NCBI RefSeq assembly: GCF_019279795.1
Contig: NC_056738.1
Location: forward strand, 476,953,988-477,017,987
Source of the DNA: Protopterus annectens
Taxonomy: Eukaryota; Chordata; Ceratodontiformes; Protopteridae
DNA length: 64,000 nt
Direction of reading: 5' to 3'
Shown: piece by piece, positions 37,092-49,559 of the stretch
How the letters are laid out: each line of letters begins with the position of its first letter
How positions within the stretch are numbered: position 1 is the stretch's first letter
Made by a program: the position numbers and the translations under genes
The notes under the pieces: generated by a model
What the model saw: the letters and a program-made list of their open reading frames with translations, nothing else
What the model was told of the DNA's origin: nothing
Databases searched by the model: none

Positions 37092-37136
37092 GATATGATT
37101 ATTTACAAATTTCCAGTTAGCTGTGCTGGCAGTACC
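37092..37136 (-). repeat. 3' LTR of Gmr1-like element, right fragment
   Basis: ATGATTATTTACAAA through GGCAGTACC matches 41958-41998, the first bases of the LTR read on the minus strand. Confidence 0.75.
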
Positions 37137-37271
37137 ACCACTCTGAAGACTCAAGCTAGTTTTTCAAGTGACCCTTGAGAAATGCTGCTTGAGAGGGTTG
37201 ATCCTATTTCCTGTCTTGAAGTTCCAACTGCCTTGGCACTGTTGACCCCAGTACAGTGCTGCACTGTCCTA

Positions 37272-38640
37272 TCATATGCCTGCAATCCTAGGCTCCACCA
37301 TAGTAATTTGAGATTTTGCTGGTTGGGCTCCCTGTAACCATTGATCCCACTCAGAATCCTTCTGCCTCTTACTGCAAATACTTAGCACCAGGGCCTGTCT
37401 ACCATGGCAAGATTTCATCAGGTTAACATGGTACAGTTTGTGCACCTTCCTCCTGCCTAGCAGTTCTATCATGAAGTTATCACTGACCTTCCTTACCACT
37501 TTGAAGGTCCCTACCATGCTGTCTGCAGCTTGTTGTGTCTGACAGGAATGATAGCCATTACCTGCTGCCCTACAGCATACTCTTTAGCTCGAGCATTCCT
37601 GTCATACCAGACCTTTTTTTCCTGTTGGGCTTGTGTCAGGATCTCCTGAGCCAAAGCCATGAGTTCTCTGAGCCTTGTCCTGAGGTTTAAGAGATATGAC
37701 ACAATAGACTCCTTGTGGGATTCACACTCACCCTCCCACTCATCTAGAATCAAATCTAGAGATCTCCTCACCCTATGCCTATACAGCAACTTGAAGGGTG
37801 AAAAGCCTGTGGATTCATGGGGCATCTCTCTGTAAGCAAACAACAGATGGGGCAAATATTTGTCCCACTCCCTCTTGAACTGGTCTGCATATACCTGTAA
37901 CATGGTCTTTAGTGTAGAGTTTAACCTCTCCACCAGACCATTAGTCTAGGGTTGGTAGGGGGTGGTCTTTAGGTGCTTCACCCCACAGTGCTTCAACAGA
38001 CAAGCCAGCAGGTCCAACATGAAACAGTCAGTATTTCTTTTGGGAAACCTACCCTGCTGAAAATCTCTAACAAAGCATTTTCCAGCTTTTCTGCCTCAAT
38101 GGAGGATAGGGCCACTGCTTCAGGGTATCTGATAGCATAATCTACTACCACTAGGACTCTGAAATGGCTCCTTAATCACAGGCAAAGGCATCAAAGGAGC
38201 ATTATAGGTTCATAGGTTCATAGATTAGTACTAGGCTAAATGCCCTTGTGGGTCGTTTTAAGCCAAGCCAATTACCCCATGTGAGAATCAAACCCTGGAC
38301 CTTATGTTTGTAAGGCGAATACCTTAACCATTATGCCAAACTCCCACCACTTATGCCAAATGCCCACCCCTTTTGATGCTGTCTTCTGCCTTGCCTACTT
38401 TTTGGCACTGCTCACAGGTCCTGCAGTACCCTGTTACTTCTCTGGAAATCCCAGGCCAATAAAAGTTCTGCATAATATGTCTCTAGGTAGGCTTTATGCC
38501 CATATGACTTGCAAAAGGAAAATCAAGGGCTATGGCTAGAAGTGCCAGAAGCTAGGCTCTGAGCAGTACCAACTACTCTATTCTCTCACTCTCTAGCCCT
38601 CCCTCAGGGGTCCACTCTCTGTGCAGTAACCCTTCGCCCC
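37272..38640 (-). pseudogene. Gmr1-like integrase, decayed
   Basis: Joins retrotransposon cDNA to the genome. On the minus strand the zinc-binding H2C2 domain comes first (about 38600-38370: FASHMGI, NFYWPGISREV, YCRTCEQCQK). A SINE interrupts next (38355-38206). Remnants of the catalytic core follow (VVVDYAIRYPEAVALSSIEA, FSRVGFPKEILT). Parts around the first and second Asp are missing. Then TNGL and the frame ERLNSTLKTMLQVYADQF to KVWYDRNAR (37933-37511), followed by a GPY/F-like module with GTFKVVRKVSDNFMIEL (37517-37272). A stop sits where the PQTNG glutamine is expected. No reverse transcriptase follows. Confidence 0.82.
38206..38355 (-). mobile_element. tRNA-derived SINE in the integrase
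   Basis: Minus strand: a head with box A TGGCATAATGGTTAAGG and box B GGGTTTGATTCTC, a body with GGCTTGGCTTAAAACGACCC, and a tail ending in a duplicated CTATGAACC. It is a different family from the SINEs at 18340 and 46027. Confidence 0.75.
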
Positions 38641-38694
38641 AGTATACAGATTCACCTTTTCCTTGACAATCACGTGCTTCACTGACTACCTACC

Positions 38695-39395
38695 TCAAGC
38701 CTTGAAATGTAGTGTCTGAAACTGTCTCAACTGTCTCTTTGTAACCCTTCCCAGCTCCCCTTCCACAGAAAGTCTGGTATCCTCTGTCAGCAGTGCCTTA
38801 CTGTCAGCCTGGGTACTACTACTCACCTCTGCCCTTGTAGTCACTCTGTCCAAGGAAACATCAGTACCCTCAAGCAGCTGTTGCTCACCTTCCATCTCAC
38901 TACTACAGCATAGCTCCCTCCCTGAAGTAACCACCACACCAGTCCTGGTTTCAAATCTGAGGTCTGTCTGGGTCCCTCCAGGCTACCAGACCCACATGCT
39001 TGTCCCCAAGCCTGACTGCATGTCACTGCATGCACATAAGGTACTACATTATCAAAATAATTCACTATTAGGACATCTGCAGGGATATCGTCGAACATAC
39101 ATACTTGCTGGCTTCCTTTTCTACCTTCCCAGTCAAGGTTAACTGTAGCCAAAGGTATTTGGAATGGGGTTCCTCCTAAAACTCTGCCTGGAGTAGACTG
39201 CCCAAGCAAGGAATGCTCCTCTTTAACCATTGCAGGCTTCACAATGGTTAGGTCAGAGGTTGCGTCTCTGTTAGCAGTGGTCTGTTTCACATTTAGTAAG
39301 ATAGGATATAACCTCTTGTCATAGTTTGGTACCCTTGTTGTCTCCAGACAACTTACTGCTGGCATTCTGTCATTCCCAATTACTGGCTCTTCCAC
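38695..39395 (-). pseudogene. Gmr1-like protease and linker, decayed
   Basis: The minus-strand frame 39395-38841 has the retropepsin region. SDLTIVKPAMV follows an active-site triplet that reads DAT (39266-39258) in place of the family's DTG. Then come LGGTPFQIPLATVNLDWEG and DDIPADVLIVNYFDN. After a frame change, VTKRQLRQFQT (about 38730) is the linker that in Gmr1-like polyproteins leads into the integrase. Changed active site and frameshift make it non-functional. Confidence 0.75.
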
Positions 39396-39433
39396 CTTTT
39401 GTTTCCCACTTTGCCTGTGTGGACATCTATATG

Positions 39434-40675
39434 CTACATTTCCCCACTGGTTTCATTTAAAGCATTAACCCTTGGTACTGGATGTGTACCTGGAGTAGTG
39501 GCTTCCCCTGCTACTGGCAGACTGTGTTGGGGTGGTTTAGTCTGCCCACCATGTGTTACCTTAAACCAAAGATCGGCACAGGGTATCCCTTTCATGTGCA
39601 GTGATGCCATGCTTGCTAGGTATAGGTCTCCCTTTTTTGACAACTCCTCTGCAGTATTGCATTGCCTATCTGCTAACCAGATTATCATGTTCTCATGTCT
39701 TCAGGCAAAGTGCTAAGGGCTTGTTCCCTCACCAAAACATCTGCCAGCTCTTCAAAAGTGGTGACCTGACACCCACCCACTAACCCACCTAAGAAAATAA
39801 GTGGTTAACTCAGCAATATATTCACACACACTTTCATCCGCCTTGCATCTATGCTCACAAAACTTTTTTTCTATAATCTTCAGGTGTTACCTTAAAACAC
39901 TCTAACAAGTAATTTTTAACAGTATTATAATTTAAGTAATCAGTATCAGATGATTTAGAAATAGCAGTTAAAGCTTTACCATTGAGTAAGGGGGTCAGGA
40001 ACCATACCCAGAGCCCTAGGTCAACATTCTACTGTTTACATACCCTTTCAAACATATGAATAAAACTGTCAAAATTATTACCCTCTGTAAATTGTGGAAG
40101 ACATTTACTGACCTCTGTGGCTTCTGGGGATGGGTTATTCCCTACTGCATGATGCTGGCAAAGAGTCAGCATCTCCATCTCATGTTGCCTCTGCCTCTCA
40201 TTCTCTTCAGCTTCTAGATATCTCAGTCACTCTGCTGATTTTAGTGCCATCTATTTCTCCTTTTCTTTAGCCTTCAAATGCCGCAGTCATTCTGCTGATT
40301 CTAGTTCTAACTGTTTGGCCTCTTTAACTCCAGATGGATTTTTGTCATCTGTGGAAAGGTTGAACTGTACATTTTCTGAGAGTTGAACATCTCTAAGGCC
40401 AGCCTGACCATCCTCCTGGTTGCTGTTCTGTGATGCAGCTATGCCAAGGCTGCAATCATTTCTGCTTTAGTCAGGTTGGCATGCAGTAGCTCTTTGGACT
40501 GGCACATCTCAGCCAACTGGTTCCTTGTCAGCTTGCCATACTCCTCTGCTGATATCCCTGCCTGCTCTCCCTGACTAACTAAGCTAACAAAAATAAATAA
40601 AACTATTGTGATATGAAACTCTGAATGTTCACTGTGTGGCTTATTGAGCGTAGAAACACCTCCTTCAGTGACCAT
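39434..40675 (-). pseudogene. Gmr1-like gag with SAP-like and SCAN-like regions, decayed
   Basis: Starting near 40580 on the minus strand: EEYGKLTRNQLAEMCQSKEL with KAEMIAALA, a SAP-like helix pair, then a charged coiled-coil-like stretch broken by stops (40380-40200). The gag core has LPQFTEGNNFDSFIHMFERV and ALTAISKSSDTDYLNYNTVK (about 40110-39900). Next is the SCAN-like part with VTTFEELADVLV and IWLADRQCNTAEELSKKGDL (about 39760-39600). The SCAN domain of vertebrate zinc-finger proteins is known to derive from a Gmr1-like gag, which explains the resemblance. Several stops and frameshifts; the start codon is uncertain. Confidence 0.7.
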
Positions 40676-41251
40676 TGTTTACAGGTGACAGGAGTTCAAT
40701 ATTCAAACCACTAAATCCTAATATGTAGATATCCCACCACTGCAAACCAATTAATATGTGACACCCCACCACTGGCCCAGTAACCAAGGAGCTTCAATAC
40801 TCACCACTGGCAACAGTGGGGGATGTACACACTGGGAGGATGGCAAGCACACACATAGTAACATAAAATTTCCCTTAAGAGCACACAGAGACCAGTCAGT
40901 CTGGGGATGGTTTCTCTCTCCTTCTCCAGATCCCTAATAAGACTCCCCACTGGCATTAGAGATCTCAGCTGAGTGACCAATCCAAGGACTCCAGCACCTT
41001 CTCTGTCCAACCAGTGCTTCGTGTCCCTGCCCAAGTAGTTGGCACAAGCACCCTTTGAGGTTTGATGTATACACATATACACACCCCTGGGAAAGGCTGG
41101 CACAAGTTTACTAGCTATGCTCCATTCTGACAAGACTATAAAGCAGTTAATACTGCCACCAGTCTCTCCTTATCAGCTACTTTAAAGCCCTTAACAAAGG
41201 GTGTCTAACATTACTGTGTAATGTTACTATCAATACAAATGGTAGTTTAAC
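40676..41251 (-). other. Leader of the Gmr1-like element
   Basis: Lies between gag and 5' LTR. A 110-codon minus-strand frame (41133-40801) shows no domain and is probably chance. A GGTGACA phrase that could be a primer-binding site (near 41297) lies inside the repeated segment, so the exact LTR 3' end is uncertain. Confidence 0.4.
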
Positions 41252-41998
41252 CAAGAGCAAGGCTATTAGGAGTGGCCCATATTGTCACCAAATAAATATG
41301 CAAGTACTTTCAGAACTTAAATATGTCTCACAAATATCAGCCACAATTATAGGTGTAAATATATTTAATAATACATAATAAAATAACAAGAAAATACTAA
41401 GTAAATAACCATAGTTACATCAGAGTTCAAAATCACAGGAAACATTACAGGACAGTCTCAACTAAATAAAGAAAAGCATTTAAATTAAGCTCAGCTATAT
41501 TCCAGACTATACCTAAAAGCAATTACTGTACCTTAGTTAACTTACTTACAGAGCAAAGCAAGTGTGGTGAATGGGTCTTCTTGTCAGATCAAAGACAAAA
41601 TGCAGAATGCACTGTCTTTCCCTGAGAGTTCTTAAATTAATATTCAAAATATTACTGCTGGGATACTTGCAAAATGACGTCATTTCTTGTAATTTTACTT
41701 TAGTTCTCAAGCTAAACCCCCATTGCTAGAAACTGTCACCTTTTAGCATCTACCTGTGAAAAATACATAGCCTTTAGATCTCTGCAGCTGCTGGAAGACA
41801 TAAAAACAGTATTATACACTGTGGATACATCGTTAAGCTCAGTACTTTACAAACCCTTTCAACACACACTTCTGCACCAGCAGTTGGATATACAAACAAC
41901 ATACAGTTCTAATACATTTGTCACACAAGCATATGAATCATGTTGATATTCATGTATGATTATTTACAAAACTTCAGCTAGCTGCACTGGCAGTACCT
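41252..41998 (-). repeat. 5' LTR of Gmr1-like element, uninterrupted copy
   Basis: Aligns as a direct repeat with the three fragments 4935-5282, 32375-32943 and 37092-37136. It gives the pre-insertion sequence for both nested elements. Confidence 0.85.
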
Positions 41999-41999
41999 C

Positions 42000-42808
42000 C
42001 TTTTGTCACAACCAGTATCCCTTTTGACAAGGGAATAGAATTACTGAGGCTTTTAGCCGTATTTACCAACCTTTGTAATCATATGATCAGTACTTGATGC
42101 CAGTTAATGGAAATTATGTTGACATTTAATTTCTGTTATTTAAATGGTAAATACTGCCACAGATTAAAAGGTATTTCTATGGGAGAATGATAGTGCCTTC
42201 ATTCTCTAACCTAGTTATGGGAGGGTGGAAAACACAGATTCTTAGGCAAATCCCCTTTTTTGCAGCACATCAAAGTTTATACCAGATTTGTGAATTCCTT
42301 GTTTTTCATTACTGATGCATCTAAAGGTGATATTGAGCAATTGATTTGATGTTTTCTTCTTGGTTATGTAGGGACAATTGTACCTTATTTAGATTGTGTA
42401 ATTAGCTGGGATTCAGTTAATTGCATATTTTCTAGTAAGATCTATAGGAAACCCTGTCTTTCAAACAATTATTTCCTCTATTATATTGCACATCCTTCTT
42501 TTGTAAAAAATAACATTCTTAGAGACAAAATGATGATATCAAGAGATATTTTTAGAAGGAATCCAGGAAATCATTCATATCTTTTGGCTAGGACTAATGC
42601 TCTTAGTTTGTTGCAACAAACTGAAGAAACTAAATGTAAGAAGAATGATTTTTTCCTCCCATTTTGATGGGGGGGATCCCTAAGTAAATTGAACGCAACA
42701 CAAAATCTGATTTCAAAAGTAGTTTTATTTTGCAAATGACAGTTGATGTCAATATTAAAAATATTATTAGTGAAAATTGGAAGGTTTTTAAGGGTAACCC
42801 AGATATAG

Positions 42809-42874
<66 letters not shown>

Positions 42875-43436
42875 AAAAAACTTCATAAAAATCAGAATTA
42901 TCCAATAGCAATGTCGAAAAAAACACACTGAGAGTCAGTAATGAGCGCTTTCATCCAATTTAATATGTTGGACTTCTTCAGAATAACATACAATTACAAT
43001 ACAATCCTGTATATATATATACAAACACACACATATATATATATATACGTCTACATTGAATCAATGAAATTACATTCCTCCGAAATGCAATTTCACCACT
43101 CCGTTTTTCTGAAAGTCAATTAATCTGAAAATGCACGCTCACAAAAAACTGATTGAACAAAAAACAAATTAAAAAAAAAACAGAACAACACTAAACACAT
43201 TTATGCAGGGGAGCAAGCCCCTCCTGCACCCCACACCCCCTCTACTTATATAGTCTAACTCCAAGATCGTACTACAGTGAGGAAAAGGGAATATTCCCTT
43301 ATCCCCACTCTGCCGCAATCTACAACAGCAAATTTGCAATCTGTTCATTGAAATGATTTTTCACAAAAGTGCATTTTCGGTTGAATGCACTTAAATTTAT
43401 TTTGATGGGTCAAGGTAGACCCATGTGTGTGTGTGT

Positions 43437-43504
<68 letters not shown>

Positions 43505-43510
43505 ATGCGC

Positions 43511-43567
<57 letters not shown>

Positions 43568-44095
43568 ATGTTGTTGGTCCTTCTCCTAGTTTTGTTTGTA
43601 AAAAATCTATGCCCATTAAACATTATTTAGAGAATGAAAGTACAAAAAAGAAGTTTATTACATAACTAACAAAAGTAATGATATGTTCATGTGTGGTTTC
43701 TGCAGTGCCAACAATTTTATTTTGGCAGGATTAAGCATCAGCTTATGACATCTAGATAGAAGCATTAAAATTAATCATCACTATGATTGCAATTCTATGG
43801 GTATAATATATATGTAGTTTGTTCATGTTGTAATACTTTATATATAGGTATGATCACACAAAAAAATCTCTAAAAGAATTAAGGAGCATTTATATGCTAT
43901 TTGGACCAGGGATAACAGCAATGCTTCATTTAAGCACACATTAGTATGTGGCTTTTTTTATAAAAATTACTTTTCAATTTTTGGCACCTGTCCTTTGATT
44001 TTACAGTGGGGTGTTCTAAGAAGCAACTTTTAAGAAAAGAAATGTGGCAGTTGAAAAAGCAGGTGGTCAAGTTCTCAGAGTTGAATGAAAGAATA
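42000..44095 (+). pseudogene. Penelope-like element: reverse transcriptase and GIY-YIG endonuclease, decayed
   Basis: Plus-strand fragments in order: VTTSIPFDKGIELLR; LNGKYCHRLKGISMG (about 42145-42190); LDCVISWDSVNCIF with SKIYRKPCLSNNYF (about 42375-42475); NILRDKMMISRDIFRRNPGN; ENWKVFKGNPDIV (about 42770-42809); and, after an insertion, VVGPSPSFVCKKSMPIKHYL (from 43568). The endonuclease shows GIIY, YIG (43841-43849), IKEHLYAIWTRDNSNASFKH and a C-terminal helix with ELNERIG. These are the RT and GIY-YIG parts of a Penelope-like retroelement. Multiple frameshifts. The gypsy element ends where this begins, so the gypsy probably inserted into it. Confidence 0.8.
42806..43565 (-). mobile_element. 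Insertion flanked by microsatellites inside the Penelope-like element
   Basis: The host reading frame stops at 42809 and resumes at 43566. The insert is (AT)n at 42811-42872, about 550 bp of unique sequence, (GT)n at 43425-43503 and (AT)n at 43513-43562. On the minus strand the unique part has GAAGAAGTCCAACATATTAA and GCGCTCATTACTGACTCTCA. This kind of sequence I associate with the ends of Penelope-like elements, so it may be a second, non-autonomous copy; that assignment is inference. Confidence 0.5.
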
Positions 44096-45817
44096 GGTAT
44101 TAAATGTTTTTTATGTTTTTTTTAGATTTTGATGTAGATAGTCTTTTGTTTAATTAATTGAATGCATTTGATTAGATAATTGAAATGTGGTTGTTGATTG
44201 GATTAGTTGTTTCATAAAGTGGGTATAATGTTTTCGTTATTTATTCTTATGAAATCCTGTGGTGGACAAAAGTCCTAAATAAGACTATTGGAAATGTATA
44301 ACTTTCTTCTTTTCTGCAAAACCAGTTATGATTGTGGTGTTTTGGTTTATTGTTTTTCATGTTGTTTGGGTATTTTTTGGTTTGTTTATAAAATATTTAG
44401 TATTTAATGAGTCATATATTTGTTTTCATTATACCCAAAAGTTTTAATCTACATCTTTATGCATGATAAATATTCATTGGTTATAACTTTTAATCTGCAT
44501 CTGACAGCTAAGGAGTTCACACTGTTTTTTAGATAGTGCATGATTTTTAATGATGAATTCCTGCTTTTGTCAATAATTCTAATTTATCTTATTTTCACCT
44601 TCAAGACTACTTTAATGTTGCCAGATTGGTAAAGCTTCCTATTAAAATTGTACTGTAATCATTTTGGAGTAATTTCAAACTCTCAATATTTTCCAAACAC
44701 ACATTTATGTAACAGTATCAACATCAATGCTCTTTTCCCCCTTTTGTACTTGGGGTCAGGGTATTACATCAACAGTAATCACCTAGAGCAAATGTTTATA
44801 CTACTTAACCCATATTATTAAGGAATATATTGAGATTTTTTTAGTTTCAGATGTAAACCTTTATTTTTCTTTATAAGTTATTTTCTCTAAATCAATTGTT
44901 TATTTTCTTGCTAGACCTAGTTTTGAACTGGTATATAAAATCTCTAGTATAAATCATTGGTTCTCTTTTTCATATTTTCATCTTCTCAGTTAAATAAATT
45001 TCAGGAAAAGAAATTGCTAAACAAATTGTTAATCTTATCTGCTTATACTCAGTAACTGGTTTTAGATGTGTGTGCAAATAACTCAGTATCTTACTGCAAA
45101 TATAAGAAGTTTAATATAATGCTTGACAATCTCAGGTTATAATAGATTGAATGCTACTCTATAACTTTTCATTTTCTAATAGTTGACATGAGCTTGCCAC
45201 TTTTTATTTAATGCATAAATTAAGTCTAAATATTTGTAAATCTGAATGTGTTCAGTCCATTTTTAAGTTTAGATTGTATTTTTAGTTTTTATTTATTCTG
45301 TTTTTATTTTTAGTATTTACATATACCTTATCTTTTGCACTATTTCAAAAATTCTTTAAAGCTGGATGGCTAAGTGTTCATATTAGTATATTGTTCACAA
45401 ACCCTGTGACATAGATTAAATCTTCCCTATTCTCAGTATTAAATTCAGAGAAGGCATTCCAATGTTATTAAATGGATGGTTTTATAAATGGGCTTTTATA
45501 TCAACAAGACTTTGACCCAGGATTTCCCATGACAGAATTACCCAGGGTTCTGTATTTGGTTGCTTACTTTTTAACTAAATTTAAACAACTTTTAAGTAAA
45601 GCTCAATAATTTCAATACAATCTCTATGCAGATAGCATATCTATCTTTAAATCAGGCTAATCTTCTAGCCATTTTCAAACAAGTCACAGAAATTATTTCA
45701 GTAACTTAAAGATTTTCAGTAATATTAAAAAAGGCAGCAATTGTGCTGGTTAGTACCAAAAAAAAAAAAAAAATCAGAGCTGGCATATCAGTTTATGAAC
45801 TAATATATAAGGTAGTC
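44096..45817. other. No gene seen
   Basis: AT-rich DNA without supported coding or clear repeat. A run of about 15 A at 45760-45774 could be the tail of an old retrosequence. Confidence 0.4.
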
Positions 45818-45934
45818 CATACCTCTCAACTGTCCAGATTTTTGTAGAATGCCTCAGTTTGGTCTGTTTATAAAAGTTTTGGTTATTTTTGTAGCTTTGT
45901 CCAGCTTTCTTAAACTAAGATGTTGAGAGGTATG
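45818..45934. mobile_element. hAT-like MITE, 117 bp
   Basis: The ends CATACCTCTCAAC and GTTGAGAGGTATG are perfect 13-bp inverted repeats. The flanks AGGTAGTC and AGGTAACC (6 of 8 bases equal) look like a decayed 8-bp duplication. Confidence 0.72.
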
Positions 45935-46026
45935 AGGTAACCTTCAACCCCCAAAAACAAAAATACTTTAGGATTATGTTCAGTCCAATCACATTCTTCA
46001 TAAAGTGGGTGCAAATTGTTGCCAAT

Positions 46027-46358
46027 TCTTCTTGTTCTTTCGGCTTTCCTGGTTAGGGGTTGCCACAGTGGATCATCTGTCTGCTCATGATTAGCAGTAG
46101 AGTTTTATGGTGTCGAGTTGCCAGCCCAGTGCCCAACCTTCCACAGAAGGCACACACACGCACCTAGGGCCAATTTAGAGTGTCCAATCCACCAACAGCA
46201 TATGGTTTTGGGATGTGGGAGGAAACTGGAGCACCCATGCAACCACAGAGAGGACATGCAGATTCTGCACAGAAGGCACCCCAGCCGAGAATCGAACCAG
46301 AGAACCTCTTGCTGTGAGGTGGCAATGCTAACCGCTGCACCACCTAGACCACCCCTAC
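46027..46358 (-). mobile_element. tRNA-headed SINE, complete, with target duplications
   Basis: 332 bp on the minus strand. The head has GGTGGTGCAGCGGTTAGC and GGTTCGATTCTC, the body TCCAGTTTCCTCCCACATCC, the 3' part GATCCACTGTGGCAACCCCT and AGCCGAAAGAAC, with an A/G-rich tail. It is flanked by AAATTGTTGCCAAT (46013-46026) and AAGTTGTTGCCAAT (46359-46372), one mismatch in 14 bp. This is the widespread GGTGGCGCAGTGG-type repeat of fishes and other lower vertebrates. Its head and body are related to the array at 18340-19925. Confidence 0.85.
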
Positions 46359-46372
46359 AAGTTGTTGCCAAT

Positions 46373-47864
46373 AAAGTCTGTTAATTGTGTAATCTTCAAA
46401 ATAAATAAAGTGACTGGCTTTATTGTCTGTATACAAAAACTGGAATACTCCCTTCTGATTCTGTCAATTATTTTTTCTCACTATATTAATTAGCTTGAAA
46501 CCACGCATAATAACATTTTCATTTCACTGCATTCACAAGCAACAGGGAACACTACAGCATCCTTTTGACTGGTTCTAGTATGGCATTCAGATCACACACA
46601 CACTCCTCCCGACATGCAAACTATTTCTACATTTTTTCTCTTATGCAGTAAAGTCTGCACTATAGCATACCACTGCTTTTTCAAGACTATTCATTACTTA
46701 TGCAACAGATGATAAATATTCATCAAAATCTTCTAAAACATGCAAATAGTTATCTCAAAAGGTTACAGACATTCAGAGTTGTCATATACAGGATACTTGT
46801 TACAATACCTGAAACCTAAAAACTGTTATTTATAGGATAGTGATAATGGTTAATCTCTCTTTTCTTTCTCCCCCATTCAGTTTGTATTCGAAGCCCTCTC
46901 TGTTTTCTCCCCCCATTCAATTTGTATTTGAAGCCTAATGCAGTAAGCTTAACCAACAAAATTAACTTAGCAGATATTACAAATGTACTTGTTTTGTACA
47001 AAGTCATTTTATAATCACTCAACTGGCAACTATGCTAATTGTAAATGTCGATAATTTTTAAATGTGTCTGTGCTTTCTTACACATGTAATTTTGTCTTTT
47101 GCCAGTAGCCTGGGTTGTGACTGAAAAGGGACCTTCAATGACCTCATCTAAATAGTTAAAAATTCAGTAAAAATATCCATACATGCATGCAAAAACATAT
47201 AAATTTGAATACATATTTCAAAACAGTGCACAGAATAGGGTAACAAATGTAGCAGTGTCTCCAGTTTTTGTCTCCTTTCTACTAACTGGTAATGCAGAAA
47301 AGAAGAATTAATGTAATCTCTGTGGATTAACTTAGTGAGTTCAGAAAGGTTCTAGATAGGATTCATGAACATTTTATGTCTGATATTATGCATAACTGCA
47401 TGCCAGTACTGAGACCTAGTGGAATAATGAAGAATTCAGTGGGACAAATGACAGCTTCCACTCCACATTTATGCTACCCCCTCACTGAAGGCACACAAAG
47501 TGCCATGAACTGAAAAAAAATCTGTGATGGTCTGAACTGACTTTTCCAAGTAAAGAAGATAATGTAAAGTCAATATACAGATCATATACAAGCAGCACTG
47601 CATCACCCTGACATTCCTTGCAGCCCACATACTACCATATATGCACCTGTAACACGTGGTGTCTATTCTAGTTGCATTCCCCATCCCAGAAGCAACTGGT
47701 TTTCACATTTCCTTCCACAGTCTAACAGTGATTTTTGCTTTATCCGCTTCTCACTACCCAGTCTTGCAGCATTCAGTATATCATCCTAGGATTAACAGCT
47801 AACATAGATCAAAGGCTTGTGTATAACACTGTGGTACTAAAGACCACTTAACATTTGTTACATT
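46373..47864. other. No gene seen
   Basis: AT-rich spacer. A short imperfect duplication (CCCCCATTCARTTTGTATT) lies near 46870-46930. Confidence 0.4.
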
Positions 47865-49020
47865 TATTATTTATTTATTTTACATGTTGTTAACCGGGGA
47901 AAGTCCGACTGGATACATATCCAGTTTTAGTGGAGGCCCAGGGAGAAAAGCACCAGTTGACAACTAACTAGGCATACATATAACAAGATAAGGCAAACAA
48001 ACAACATCAGTATGCATATAACAAGATATGGAACACAAACAACATCAGTACATAGTGAATATGCATTGAGTTGCAGCTATACATGAAATAGTTACATACA
48101 TTGAAATAATAACATAAATTGAGATAAGTTATTTATGAATAACAGTTAGTTAGGTTCATTATACAATATAAGCCAGATTAGGATATATCAGAATACATAA
48201 AGAGTCTTAGGTATATTTCCTAGCTAATTAACATGGTATCAATAGTAGGGAAGTTGAAGGTAGGTAAACAATGTTATTAGCAGGGTAAGTGAGGGGAAAG
48301 CAGGATCAGCCAGAGGATGAGCAGAGTCAGGTCCATTGATCCATTAAGTGTGACTTACCAGCTTTTTTGAAAGCTGTATGATTGGATTCAAGAGTTAAGG
48401 CTGATGGGAGAGCATGCCATGATTTAGCAACATAAGTAGAAAATAAAGAATCCCCAGCTGAGTTATTTGATTTGGGGGCCTTAAGTAGAAGCTTGTCACT
48501 TGATTGGAGAGGTCTTGAAGTGGTTTGAAGCATAATTATGTTTTTTAGTGATGGTACCCTGTCTGGTTGAGTTAGTATTTCATGAGCAAATACAAGTTGG
48601 TTGCAATGGAGGAGGTGGGGAAATTCTAACCAGTTAAGTGTCTTTGAGAGAAAGACAGTGATAGGTTTGAATGGCCGCTGTAATGGCAAATCTTGCAATT
48701 TTATTATAGCATACAGAAGGTTTGTGTAGATATCAGAATACATTGCCTGTGCATCAATCATTTGGTCACTGATTTATACCCCTTGTGAAATATAGGGAAA
48801 ACATGGTGACAAAATTGCATATGGCACAAAGACATGCATAGAGGAAGCAAGGAGATAGGCTTGTACATGAAGGAGGGGGAACCAGTATATATCCTGATTT
48901 GTTGTAGAATTTAAATACTTTCTCTTTGATGATGAAAGTCTTCTAAAAAAATGGGAATTTGTGATGTGGGATAGAAAAGAGACAGATGGCAGACATTTCA
49001 AGTCTCCATAGCCTTTTGAG
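47865..49020 (-). mobile_element. 5'-truncated CR1/L2-like LINE
   Basis: The 3' end GTTAACAACATGT with a TAAA-rich tail, GTCGGACTTTCCCC and CCTGGGCCTCCAC match the LINE at 32944-33045. The minus-strand frame 48761-48327 is the C-terminal end of its RT protein, with FSTYVAKSWHALPSALTLES and AFKKAGKSHLMDQW. Frame 49001-48774 continues upstream in a shifted frame. Confidence 0.78.
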
Positions 49021-49559
49021 GATTTTTTTAGATGTAAATTTGATATATTCTAGCTCTAAAAACTACATAACACCAATATTTTAGTATGAAATATGTAAAT
49101 GCTTTCCAAAACACTCATTTCAGTCTTAACGTCTATAACAAGTCTTTAAACATAATCATACACAAAAGACAACAGATATTTATATGCACCTGAAATAAGC
49201 CTTTAGCACTTTATGTTTTATTATGTAAAGATACAGTATCAAGCTTATGGCCTAATGGTTTTCTAGAAGCCTGCCAACTGCAGTTGAAAATTATATACTC
49301 ATGTACAGTGTATGTATCAATGATCCTTTCTAAAAAAGACAAGGGATGTATTTTTATAGACAGGGAACATTTTTAGTTAAAGCCGAGGGAGCCAATGTGA
49401 AATATATTTGTCATATTTGATGCTGTTGCTGATAGATATTTGAAGGCTTATTGCCAATACATGCATATTCATCCTAGCATTTGCATGCTTCAGAAAGCCA
49501 GACTTGAACAAAGAAGCTATTTTTCTGTCCAGAAAACAAGGTGCAGATCTGTTTCAGGA
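49021..49559. other. No gene seen
   Basis: AT-rich DNA between two LINE relics. Confidence 0.35.
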
